Shown: positions 10,690-21,660, counted from the first letter of the stretch. The stretch: DNA of 64,000 bases from Odontesthes bonariensis (GCF_027942865.1 NC_134516.1:17225822-17289821); one strand, 5' to 3'. Numbers and translations: made by a program. The notes: generated by a model from the sequence alone, not told the origin.

Positions 10690-12990
10690 GAGAAATGCTT
10701 GTTTGTTCTTGTGGTCTTCACACATCTTGATGCCTGAACTTGAGCTGTACAGCAGAACACCTTAGTGAGGACCACAAAAGCAAACAAAAAATTAGACTGG
10801 CTTCGATAAAAACAAACAAACAAAAAAAATAAAATCAGATTCACTTGCCCTCTAATCAACATTTATATACCATCAGTCATGCATCTACGGTCAACATGAC
10901 AGAGCGTGTAATAGCTACACTTGTTTAAGTAAACTTGAGTTAAACACTGAGCTCCAAGCTGCCCTTGATATTGTCACTGAAGTGTGATTGTAGAGGAAAA
11001 ACTGCTGCAAATATGAATTATAATATATGCAATAAGAAACACTTCCTGGATGGGTGTGGGGATTTGATATTTACAAAAAAAGTCTTCAAAATGTTGACAA
11101 AACTACATTTTCCACTCCAATTTCCTTTTGACGATACATAGCCTTGATGATGATATTTCCATTTACTGTCTACCCACCCTCTCATCATGACATGAGCTTA
11201 AACTTTTACACTGCGTACTGACGTTGTTTCCCTGCTGTGTCTTGCTACATGTGAAAGTACACACATTTCACACCGTTGATATGTCAGTTATAAGGATGGG
11301 GATGGGTGGAGGATGCTGTCAATTAGGTGACTCTCATGCAGGAGTCTGATAGTTCAAGGCTTGTCCTGGACAGCGTTTCTGCTGTCTTTTCGCTTTTCTA
11401 CTTCTCCAACTCATGACTCCCTACTTTTCCACGTCACTTTAAAAGAAAAACAAAAGGTAGGATTAGAAAAGTACACAATGTTAGTGGAATACATGTTTTC
11501 ATACTCATGGCGTTGCTACTGCCCCATACACAACAACACCCGAGTGATAAGTTGCAATCTCACAACCTTTATCCACGGACACAACAATGTTTTGGGCATG
11601 TGAACAAATATATCTGTCATATGTTCTCTGATAAAACTGGGCTGCCTATAATTAAATCCACAGTTATCCAACAGATCTTTTCATCTTTCTATATATCGTT
11701 TTGTATCTCTGTTAGTGCAGCAGCTCCTTCTTCAAACTAACAAAGATCAAGTCAGATAATTTTCTTATGTCAACTCAAAGTCCGGCTTCCCTTCAGAGTG
11801 ACTGACTGGGTGCAGATTCCACTTCCCAGCAATGTGAATTGAGTCATACAGGTTATTACTCTTTTTCCATTACTGTGCTTCTTCTCAGGACTGGCTGATA
11901 CCATCATACCCTGAAGTCCAGACTTTTCTTGTTTGTGGTAATGTTGGAAGCTACAAAAACTATCAGATCAGGAGGAGCTGAATGTTGAAAATGTCTGCTA
12001 ATCAAATATATGTAAATGTATTTCATAATTATGAACAATTTCAATTTCCTGTTTGCTTTTAGTCCTCTTTAGGTAACAAACAAACAAATATCAGCTGCAG
12101 ATTTCTCCACTGAAAGACTAAACTTTATTTACATGCCTAACAGGAAATAACATTTTCTTCGACTGTGAACGAGACAAAAAAACAACAAATCACTGAAGTG
12201 TTTCACGCACAGAAAATGCAGATACCCTCTGACCTCAAACAGCTGTCACGTTCCACTAATTCTGATATATTAAAAGATACTAGTGTAGGGGTACTTTGGT
12301 ACATATGCAGGGTATGCACGTGTAACTTTACTCGTATTAGTTATGCCACCACAGAAAAGAGCCTAGAGATACATTATGATCTCACAATCTACAACCACAG
12401 ACTGACATCACAATGTTGTGGGCATGTGAACACAGATAAAGTCACAGGATTATGCCATGACTGTGGGCAAAGATAAGAATAAGTTGACTGCCACAGTTAA
12501 TTAAAGAACTAACCTTCATAAACAAGTGTTTAATCAGCCCTGAAATTCAGTTTTGTTCTTCATATCAGTATGATTTGTAGGTCAACAACTAAACGGTCAC
12601 TGGGCTGAAGAACAACATCCTTTTTTTTTTTAATCATGAAGATGTTTTCATGTGCAGAATTATTTCAGCAAATGCTGCAATCTGAATAGTTTGGGAGACA
12701 TTGCATAATCAGTAAACTGCATCTTAAACACTTTCAAATTCTAAATGTTTCGGCCATTTAAAAAAATGACGACTAGATGATATCAAAGAATTTTCAAAGA
12801 AAGAGTTGTTTTCATTGTGTTGATGGTGAATATGTTCACCATTTACTTATTTATTTTAATCCAAGAAAGTTGGAAAGAAAATCATTTTAATACAAAGGAT
12901 TTCAAAGTCTTAAGTTTTATAAAGTACTAGCTTAAACTCAGCGTCACTTCATTTACTGTAACGTCTAACAGACATCAAACAATCCCAGAA
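10690..12990. other. Intergenic stretch downstream of receptor A, no supported gene
   Basis: I find no complete exon here, although the terminal tail exon of receptor A should lie in it. Two diverged similar segments occur at about 11,547-11,625 and 12,375-12,450, sharing a block around caatgtt(t/g)tgggcatgtgaaca. They may be an old local duplication. The rest is AT-rich and unremarkable. Confidence 0.4.
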
Positions 12991-13019
12991 CACATTGGAA
13001 CCCAGAATAGATGACTCAC

Positions 13020-14303
13020 CAAAGAGCCAGGAGTTTCATGTGCAGTTGTCACTTTAAACAAGATGGGATATCAGAGTCAGTAAAGGAAACACACACACAT
13101 GCACTGAGCAATCAAATCAAAACATAGAAGTTATGATAACAACTAAAATGATGACCATCATGTACAATGATGCTATTTTCCCAAACTAAATGAATATCCA
13201 AATGCTTCAAAAAGTAAACATTTTTATATTTTTAATATTCACCCACCGATGAGTTTTTTTCTCCTGTAGCAGACTCCCAGAGTAATTCCCACAATAATGA
13301 TGACCTTCACTGCCACAACCAGTGGAAATAAAAATGGTATTCCTTTTGTACTGGTGATCTTTTTATCCTCTGCAACTTAAAAAAAGAAAAAAGAAAAGAA
13401 AATCAATGCACTAAAGATGAATACAGTAATGGATAAAAAAATAAATAAATTTAAAAAAAAATCAAGTTACCTTAATCGTTTTTTAAAAATTTTTTTTGTA
13501 AAATGACTTAGGTTGAATTTCCCATGTTCTAAACATGCTCAAAGTTTTTTTTTTTTTTTTTTTGCAAATTCAGTGGAAAAAACTCCCACTCAATCAAAGC
13601 TAATGTATGAGCGAAAAGTGAAGATTGTGAAAGAGTAAGAGTTCACTACAATGTAAACAAGGCAGGACGTATCATTTAAGCTCATATCTGGTCAATTAAC
13701 ATATTCGGATAAACACAATAAATGTGCTTACCTTCCACAGTGATGTTAAGATGGAGAACAAAGGTTCCGTTGTTATTTGAACACTCACAGGTGTAGTTCC
13801 CACTATCAGCTGATGTTAAATCGTTCAGGTGCAGAAACACAGTCTGATTCTCTGTCATAAGTGTGAACCTGGAGTCACATTCATGAACAAAGTCGTGTCC
13901 ATATCGATACAGCAGATGACACTCTTCTCTCCGGCTCCTCTCTGTTCTGATCTTGCACACTATCAGTGTGATTAAAGTGTGGGTTTCATTGGTGCATAAT
14001 GGAGTGACATCTGGTTCCTTTCCAATCGTCTTCACAAGAGTCACTGCGAGCGATCGATACAATCAATATGAAATACAGTCCGTGTTAATGATTGCTGTTG
14101 TTTGTTTTAAATTCTGAAAACTAAATCTGGTTTAATTCCACAAAATTAAAACACAGAAACTGTTAAGCAGCTGTCTTCAAACTGAAAATTATATGAGAAT
14201 AACGCATCTTTAAGAAAGCTTGTTTCTCTACATTACCTTCACTGTCCAAAAAAGTTGCAGCGAGTGGCAGCAGCAGAACAAAGGACAGCTTCAACACCTC
14301 CAT
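13020..14303 (-). CDS. Ig receptor A: single Ig domain, charged membrane segment (partial model)
   Basis: Spliced minus-strand model: 14,303-14,237 (signal peptide), 14,043-13,732 (Ig), 13,369-13,247 (membrane), 13,051-13,020 (juxtamembrane). The first three junctions are phase 1 with GT-AG borders. The signal peptide is MEVLKLSFVLLLPLAATF. The Ig domain (about residues 23-126) has cysteines at 39, 52, 64, 78, 108 and 110, a DSGNYTC F-strand motif, and several N-glycosylation sequons. The membrane segment (about 139-161) contains Lys148 in its middle and is followed by RRKK. In known immune receptors a basic residue at this place pairs with ITAM adaptors such as DAP12 or FcR-gamma, so an activating role is inferred. 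The terminal tail exon was not found, so the C-terminus is open. I do not recognise a named orthologue. Confidence 0.72.
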
Positions 14304-14450
14304 GTCAGTCAACACATATCAAGCATTGGTGTAACTGCTGGTAAAGGTTTTCAGTATACTGCTGTGAAGGGGGATGTGGGGAAATGCTTTACTATTTACG
14401 AGCTACACTAACCTCAAACTCTCTGCTCTCACAGATGAGAGAATGTGACA

Positions 14451-14470
14451 TCTTCTAAAAAGGAAATGCA
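14451..14470. promoter_or_regulatory. Ets/PU.1-like element upstream of receptor A
   Basis: The plus strand reads CTAAAAAGGAAATGC about 150 bp upstream of the receptor A start codon. The same A-rich GGAA block lies at matching distances upstream of receptors B and C. PU.1 (SPI1) sites have this A-rich GGAA(G) form. Confidence 0.4.
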
Positions 14471-14850
14471 TTAACAAAGCTCCTCCCATGTACTTTCCAC
14501 AGATAAAAGAGTGAGCTGGGAAGAAATGCAGAGGAAGCATATACAGACTGCAATATCTCAGTTTATTTCAACTTAAAGACTCTTGTTAGATTAATCTTTT
14601 ACTCTGAATGTTTCAATAGTTGAATGCTGACCAATTTTAATCTGCAAGTGAAATGAGTGTAGAAATGCATGTTCATTGTACCCAGCATCGTCTCCTGAGT
14701 AATAAGGACTAAACTGCTCTTAACTCATGATATTCAGGAAATATATGATGGCTTCGACGACGCAATGTTGAAATCATATCTAGAGCTCACTTGGCTTGAT
14801 CATGTTCGTGATTGTCAAAGGGGACAGTTCTGCTTCTGTTTGTCTTGCTG

Positions 14851-15686
14851 TCATGTCACTTTATGAACCGAGTCAGTTGTTTGGTAGAGATCATTCGCTG
14901 CCTGCTGAAGACTCATCTACAGGCCATTCACATCAACTTCAGTCTAAAAGGTCAAATTAAAAGAAATCTCATTTGTAATTTTCAAGTCCGAGTTAGTTTT
15001 TAACTGTAGCTCAAAAATGTGTAATCCCATAGTCACTATATCCATAATGAGATTTTCTTAGTATTTTTTTATGTATATCGAACAACTAACATCAAAGAAG
15101 CTATTTTGATTTGATTAAAAAATAACAAATTAAAAATACTTGGTTAATATCAGGACGTCAACATGTCCTGATACATTTAAAAGGATGTTCTAACACTGCA
15201 CCTAAACATGAGCAGGACACTGAACTTTCTAATATCCTGTAACTAGTGTGCTAATCAGAATTATATTAATCAAAATAATAAAAAATTACTATGATTCTAC
15301 TCTTTATCTATAAGATATTCATCTCTTACCGATGGCAAATGTGTCTGTAGAGAACTCCCAGCATGACTGCAGTTATAATCATGATAATGAGTACGGTAAG
15401 TCCAACCACAGCGTTAGAATAAGGTGGTTGAGTAGAAATGTTGGTCTTCAGGTTTTCATTCTCTTAGAAATCAGAAAAGTAGCCGAGATATTTATTATTT
15501 GGAAAAAAATATAAACTCATACAGACTTTTGGTGTCAGCACAATATCATAAAGATAAGTGTTCTCTTTGGTAATTTAGATTCTATCTGGTTTTGCTGGTT
15601 TCATAGCTTTAGACTTTCTCCACAGTGTGTGGTGATGTTCACTGTCTCGTTGCTGCAAGCAGCTTCTGATACACTGCTTAAGACAA

Positions 15687-15690
<4 letters not shown>
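14851..15690 (-). pseudogene. Ig receptor relic E with intact membrane exon but gutted Ig exon
   Basis: The membrane exon (15,462-15,330, phase 1 in, phase 2 out) is fully open and encodes a stalk plus AVVGLTVLIIMIITAVMLGV. Upstream, only about 75 bp of the Ig exon survive (about 15,614-15,690). The two ends are joined by an internal deletion, next to a (TA)n tract at 15,691-15,736. Downstream, a tail exon (14,943-14,851) aligns with the receptor C tail. It reads NGL-stop-MSLQQAANDLYQTT, so the first tyrosine of the ITAM-like pair is a TAG codon. No signal exon was found. The copy cannot make an Ig receptor, but it shows that the ITAM-like tail existed in more than one copy. Confidence 0.65.

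Positions 15691-15736
<46 letters not shown>
15691..15736. repeat. (TA)n microsatellite
   Basis: About 23 TA units beside the truncated Ig exon of relic E. It could have been involved in the deletion, but this cannot be shown from sequence alone. Confidence 0.95.
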
Positions 15737-15738
<2 letters not shown>

Positions 15739-16754
15739 TAAATGTAATTATTTCTGTTGCTACCTTAACCTAAAAAAAAAAAAATCTGTTCTTTAACTGT
15801 ACCTGTGTTCAAAGTACAAGATGTTACTGTGCAGGAGCACAGCACAGATCTGTTTCCACGTATTCATCTAGGCAGGAATGCAGCTGCTGCCGGTAGGTGC
15901 ACTGTGAGAATTTCAAGAAATGCCCCGTTGTTTTTCTTCAGCAACCAAAACCTCAGACTCTCGGCTGTCACCAACGTACGAGTTGGTGAGAGCCCCTCTA
16001 TAAATTAATTGCACAACATTTAAATATACCTGCTCTTATGTTAAAGCAAAGAGCGCGATCAAATGAATAAAACTAAAATATATATATGCATATATTCTGG
16101 TTTTAAAAAGGTTTGGCTCACTTTTGTCTTGATCTAAGAGTCTTTGTGATCAGTATAATACTGAATTCATCAGGCGATTACTCTGCCTGCAAATAACAAC
16201 CACATTGCAGAGCTGAACTCTTTCTTGTCATTTGGTTTCTTTAGGTTGATCTTACAGTTGTGCTGTCACTTCTCAGGGGCTTCTGCTGCTTTATGGCATC
16301 ACTTTGCAGAGTAATGCTCCCGTCCAGGGAAGCAGAAAGTACAAAGATGCTCTGCAGAAATGTAAACTTTACATAAAATCAAATCATTCCAAGTCGCCGG
16401 ATTAGACCATAGAAGTTAGATCTTTTATAAACTTTGAATTAACTAATTTATAAGATCATTACTTTATTCGGGTCAACATATTTAATGTACAAGACAGTAT
16501 GTTTTATTCAAAGCATTAAACTTATACAAGGAATAAAATCTATGTTAAATGAAAAGCAGCTGAATTAACACGACACAGATAAGAGACATAATTTACTTCT
16601 GGACAGTTGGTCCCGTTTCACTTATTATTCAAGAGGAAAATGTGACTCACATGAAAGAAGGTTTTGCCATAAAGTAGCTCTACTAAAGCCTCTAAACACT
16701 TAAGATTTCTGTTCAACATTTTCATTATTCATGGTTTTACAAATGAGCGTTTTA

Positions 16755-18070
16755 TCAAGTTGAATAAATATCATTCTCTTTCTGAAAGACGACGTCGTAC
16801 GGCTCAGTCTCCACTGCTTCCTGCAAAAAAAAAACAAATGAGTTGAAACCTGCTCTTAATGTAAAATGAAGAACAGACAAATTGAGTAGATTAAAAAGAA
16901 ACTAAAAAAAAAAACATTTACCCTGTATGTTACTGTATTGTACTGTGCATGCCTGGTCATGGTTTCCAGTTGTCTTCTTTGGAGGAAATTGCATACAAAC
17001 AACTTGTTACAATTCGTGGATTCGTGATTTGTTTTTGAGTGAAACTGTTATGAAATAAAAATGCTATCTAAAGCAATCTGTATAAAAAGACATTTACCTG
17101 CAAATATCTACATTATCTTGAATTCAAAATATTCAAGAGCCTGAGCCTCGGAAAGCTCATCACACAGATAAACCTTTCCTTTATTTAATAGTATTTAGAA
17201 TTCTCGAATAGTATTTTCTTACCTTTGACAAATCTTGCAGTAGGCAACTCCCAGGACGACTCCAGTTAGAACAGTTATGATGAGTATAGTCACTCCAATT
17301 TTAGCATTGGATGAAAGTTTTGCTGCAGAAATGTTTGATTTATTCCCTTCAAAAAGAAAAAATAATGTATCATTAAAGAACTAGCACAATCCATTTTTTT
17401 TAAATTTATCTTTAATCTAACACCTATTTGTTCACACTTTTGTAATCTTGTGTTGGCATTTTATAAAGTTTATTTGAAGTGTACTGTACATCCCTTACCC
17501 TCCACAGTGATGTTGAGATGTAGAGTAAATGTTCCATCAGGACGTGCACACTGACAGGTGTAGGTCCCACTATCCTCTGGTGTTAAGTTATTCAGGTGGA
17601 GAAACACGGTCTGATTTATTGTCACAAGTGTGAACCTGGAGTCACATCCATGTTCAAAGCCTCGTAGGTGGCCATACGCCAGAAGACACTCTTCACTTCG
17701 GTTCATCCCTGTTCTGATTCTACAAACTAAAACAGTGATGAAGTTCCCCGTCTCATTGCTGCAGATTGGAGTGACATCTGGTTCTTTACCAATGGTTTTC
17801 ACAAGCGGCTTCTGATACACTGCTGTTAAAGAGAAAAGTTCACCCTGCTTTTATATTTCTAAAATGCAAACATTAATTGCAGCATTAAATAAACACGGTG
17901 AATAATTTGTTAATCTATTTAAGCCAAAGAGAAGAAAGATTAGACAGAGCAACTATACGTTAGATAAATGATAGATTATAAAAAAGAAGAGGTTCTTGTA
18001 CGTTACCTTGTGTGTATGAACTAAATATCAGCACCAGAAGCAAAACAAAAAATAATTCTAATCTACCCAT
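16755..18070 (-). CDS. Ig receptor B: single Ig domain, tail with YxxV motifs (209 aa)
   Basis: Complete five-exon minus-strand model: 18,070-18,007, 17,819-17,499, 17,346-17,223, 16,976-16,922, 16,820-16,755. All borders are GT-AG and the frame closes on TGA. The signal peptide is MGRLELFFVLLLVLIFSSYTQ. The Ig domain (about 22-128) carries cysteines 41, 54, 66, 80, 110 and 112 and DSGTYTC at 104-110. The stalk has NIS; the membrane segment is about 145-164 and is followed by CKIC, possibly palmitoylated. The tail has four tyrosines: YNTV (182), YREA (187), YDVV (196) and YST (207). YNTV and YDVV are YxxV motifs close to, but not matching, the strict ITIM consensus, because position -2 is Ala or Glu. 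SH2-protein recruitment is inferred. Acceptors of exons 2 and 4 are NAGNAG-type, so one-residue variants are possible. I know no named orthologue. Confidence 0.78.
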
Positions 18071-18210
18071 GCTGGCCAATACATCTGCTGTAAGAAACAA
18101 TGCAGATGTAGGCAACGTACACTGTACTGTATCACAAGTCTGAGGGCACACACACACTTAGTGAACTGAACATCTGTGGTTTTGGTAGGTGTAAGGTGCA
18201 GAGGTGTGAG

Positions 18211-18230
18211 TCTTTCTAAAAAGGAAGTGC
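18211..18230. promoter_or_regulatory. Ets/PU.1-like element upstream of receptor B
   Basis: The plus strand reads CTAAAAAGGAAGTGCG about 146 bp upstream of the receptor B start codon. This is the best match in the cluster to the PU.1 form AAAAAGGAAGTG. Confidence 0.45.
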
Positions 18231-19371
18231 GCAACTTTCTTTGATTTGCTTGCAGATTGATAGTGAAGGAGAGATGCAATGCACAGAAAGTAAAGAACAA
18301 CAGACTTTGGTGCTTTTTTTGAGATGGCCACGTCTAAGTCGGTAATTCAAAAGGAAATATTGTACTCAAGTGAGCAATTCATAAGACAAAATCCATCAGC
18401 ATAAGAGAACTGAACCTGTTCCATCTGGAAAAATGACTCCACTTCCTCAAAGTTAATGTGCAGGTCGAATCGAGGTCAAACCACCTACTGAAAGCAAAGG
18501 ATCAATCATGTCACTCTCAGATCTGTAATATTGGGTCATTTTCCTCAGTATCTTAGAGAGACCAGACATTTGTCCACAGCTCTAGAACATCAGAATGGTG
18601 ACATGCCACAGGCCATTTTGTGTTGGGCAGTGATGATGTGACATCACTGTTTACAACCTGTAAATAATATGTGTATATTTCAACCATGTATCCTTTTCCA
18701 CTCGCAGCCATGTATTTTGTACATCTCAGCCTAACCATGCATTTTAACTCAAGACCCTAACTTGTCTGTTCTTAGTTTCCAACCATTTAGTGAGAATGAA
18801 GAGGAAAGTATTGAGAAACATCTGTGTTATGCTTTGCATTTATTTGTTCAGTTTGAGGGACCAAATAAAAAAGAAAAGACAAATAGGCATGAAAATGAAA
18901 TTTCCCTTTTTCTTTAGAGCACGTCAAAAATGTATACGTATACATACACAGCAATTTAGACAGACAGTAATACAGTATGTATAATATAGGCTCAACTAGG
19001 TGATGGATGGCTGTGGTCTGCCAAAGCTATCAAATAGCAAGCCCTCACTACTGCAATTGAAATTTTGATTTTATGAGCAACATTTCTATTTTAGTGAAAA
19101 AAAGCTAGACAAACCAAAAGTGATAAGAAATTAAAAAAAAAAAAAAAAAAAACTATACAAAATTAAAAATCTGTATACACACTGAACAATTACCCATTGG
19201 TAGAGCAATGTGAGAAAAAAAAAAAACAACCCAACAAAAGAAAAAGAACAATGTATCAACTTTTTATCCGTTTGGACAGTACAAATTGAACAAAGGACAG
19301 CAAAGTGATACAAGAACCAAAAACACTGCGCTTATTGCTATGATGAATTCAGAATTATGTTGACTCGTGGT

Positions 19372-21520
19372 CTACATATTCACATAGAGTTCACATATTT
19401 CATCAGTCTGTGTTGCGTTTGCTTCCTGCTCTAGAGGGACACTTTCAGTTTTGCTGACCCAATCTGTTGACACGGTGTCATCCCTGGCAGCGTGTCGGTG
19501 ACACATGGGGGACGCCGTCTGGTAGAGATCACTTGCAGGTTGCTGAAGGCGTTCATACAAGTCACCTTGTTTGTTTTCATCCTGTAAAAACAAAGTCCTG
19601 CTAAATAATGTTTCTCTAACTATTAGAAAAGAAACAAAAAAGCTAAAAGGTCATACAACACGACAAAGTGGTCTGAGAAATGTTTTACACACTGCAAATG
19701 TGAGTCAAACTGAAACCTCAGCTTTATAGGTCACCATAGGCTTTATCCTGTCTCACCACTGACCATGTGCCCTGAACCTGAGTGACTATTTCACAAAACT
19801 GCAAGCTCACACACATACAGCATAAACTGTATTTAAAAGAAAAAAAAAAAAAAAAAAAAAAGAGGGGGGGCTTGCAGTGAAAACTTGTTGCATGTGATCT
19901 ATTTAAGGAGGAACAAACCAAGTAACTATTGCAAACTGTGAAGGGTTTTCTGTTATTTTTAAAATTTAGATCTGCTAAAGCTTTCAGATTCTGCTAAACC
20001 AGCAGATGGTCATTCTTATTCAGAGATGGTTACTCTTAATAAGAATAGAAGTAGGAACGAAATGCACAATAAATAAATCTGCAACCAGTAAACTAGCAAT
20101 TTGCTTAATTGTAAGGTTTCACTTACAGTTAGTCCAGCTTGTCTCGACTGTGTGCTGCCTCTGAAAACAAGAGGAAATATCAGTGTTACATCCATCAGTG
20201 AAACAAACAGTTGAGAGGGATGACAAATAATGCAGTAAGTGTAGAGTGATAAATAATCCTTGCCATTCAATGATTCTTTGCACAGTACTTTGACATGAAA
20301 GCCTGCTAGTTTGGAAACCATCCATAGATAACCATAGTAGTTCAGTCACGGGATGACTGGAGATTGGTGGGGTGCATCCTGACAGTTGCTTACAGAGGAC
20401 TTACAGCTCATTGTTCAGTTTCCCAGAAACAGAATGACATCATGCTTTATGAGAAAACTTCCTCTATCATTGTAAAATTTCTCAATACACTAAAATAAAA
20501 AAAATAAAAAACTGCTACCAACATCCAAGATGGATCACGGCACTGAGGGACAGAGAAAGGGAATCACCTGCAATGGCTTTTTCTCAGGATAAGTCCAAGA
20601 AACAGTCCAGTTATGATAAGAAATCCAGCAGCAGTGCTGATAATGGTGGTAGAAGTGAGCATTGTTAAAAGAGAAGTGTTGCTTTCTAAATCTGCCAAAG
20701 ACAAAGGAGACCAAAGAACATTCAGAAAAATACTGCAACACTGATCCCCCCTCCATCCGTTTTAAATTAAATATTTTGGCTATCAGTAATTATTCATACA
20801 TTTTAAATTTCTTCCTTTTTCATTTGTCGCTAAAGCATAAAATAGGCTAATAGGCACAGCAGCAGAGCCTAATGGACTTTACACATTTAATGTCAAGTTT
20901 AACACTATCATGAAGCAACGAGTATGGGACAAATGCAACAAATAAGACGAAGACAAACACTTACCTTTCACAATGATTAGCAGATGTAGAGTATCTGTTC
21001 CATGAACATGTGAGCACTCACAGGTGCCGATCCCACCGTCCTCTGGTGTTAAATTGGTTAGCAGGAGAAATGCAGTCTCATTTTGTGTCATAAGTGTGAA
21101 TTTGGAATTACATTCATTCTTGAAATTTTGTCCGTGTTGGTACAACAGACGGCAGCCATCTCCGCTCCACTTTGTCTTGATCTTGCACACAATCCGTGTG
21201 ATTATTTGCACTCTGGCACTGGAGCAAAGTGGGGTAACATCTGGTTCTTTTCCAACTTTTTTCACCACCGTCTCTGCGATTACACAAACATGCGTTTCTG
21301 AGTGGAGTAGGTGTTAATGCCAGCTGTGATTGCATTAAAATGATGCAGTCAAAGACCACTTTAAGTAAAAAGACTGTCGTTTTACTTGAAACTGACAGCC
21401 CACAAAAGTGACCGACCTGCAGAAAGTTACTATAATGAAAAGCTCTTATACTGTACCTTCAGTGTCAACACCCAAACACAAGGGCAGAAGCAAAACAAAC
21501 CACCGTTTACGCTCATCCAT
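19372..21520 (-). CDS. Ig receptor C: single Ig domain, ITAM-like tail and YVNM (246 aa)
   Basis: Complete five-exon minus-strand model: 21,520-21,457, 21,273-20,965, 20,691-20,568, 20,160-20,127, 19,581-19,372. Borders are GT-AG, phases are 1, 1, 2 and 0, and the frame closes on TAG. The signal peptide has RWFVLLLPLCLGV. The Ig domain (about 22-124) keeps the six cysteines (38, 51, 62, 76, 106, 108), but its F-strand motif is DGGIGTC, so the usual Tyr two before the Cys is Gly. The membrane segment is about 139-160, followed by RKSHC. The tail is the longest of the family. It has DLYERL-x7-YQTA (Tyr186, Tyr197), an ITAM-like pair whose last hydrophobic residue is Ala, and it ends in ELYVNM (Tyr243). 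That terminal motif fits PI3K p85 (YxxM) and Grb2 (YxN) SH2 binding, as in CD28. Kinase-linked signalling is inferred. Confidence 0.8.
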
Positions 21521-21640
21521 GATGGCAGAGAAAAAGGACCAACAGTTCTGCTGTCAGACACCAGTTAACAATACTGAAAGGAAGCGAGTAAATGCCAACC
21601 GCAAAATCTAAAAACATCTCGAAAGTGTACGAGCTGATGG

Positions 21641-21660
21641 CCTTACAAAAGGAAGTACCA
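21641..21660. promoter_or_regulatory. Ets/PU.1-like element upstream of receptor C
   Basis: The plus strand reads TTACAAAAGGAAGTACC about 128 bp upstream of the receptor C start codon, aligned with similar elements upstream of receptors A and B. Confidence 0.4.

Noticed and set aside
18930-18945. 16-bp palindrome atgtatacgtatacat
   Set aside because: Alternating AT-rich purine-pyrimidine sequence of this length is expected by chance; no context supports a function.
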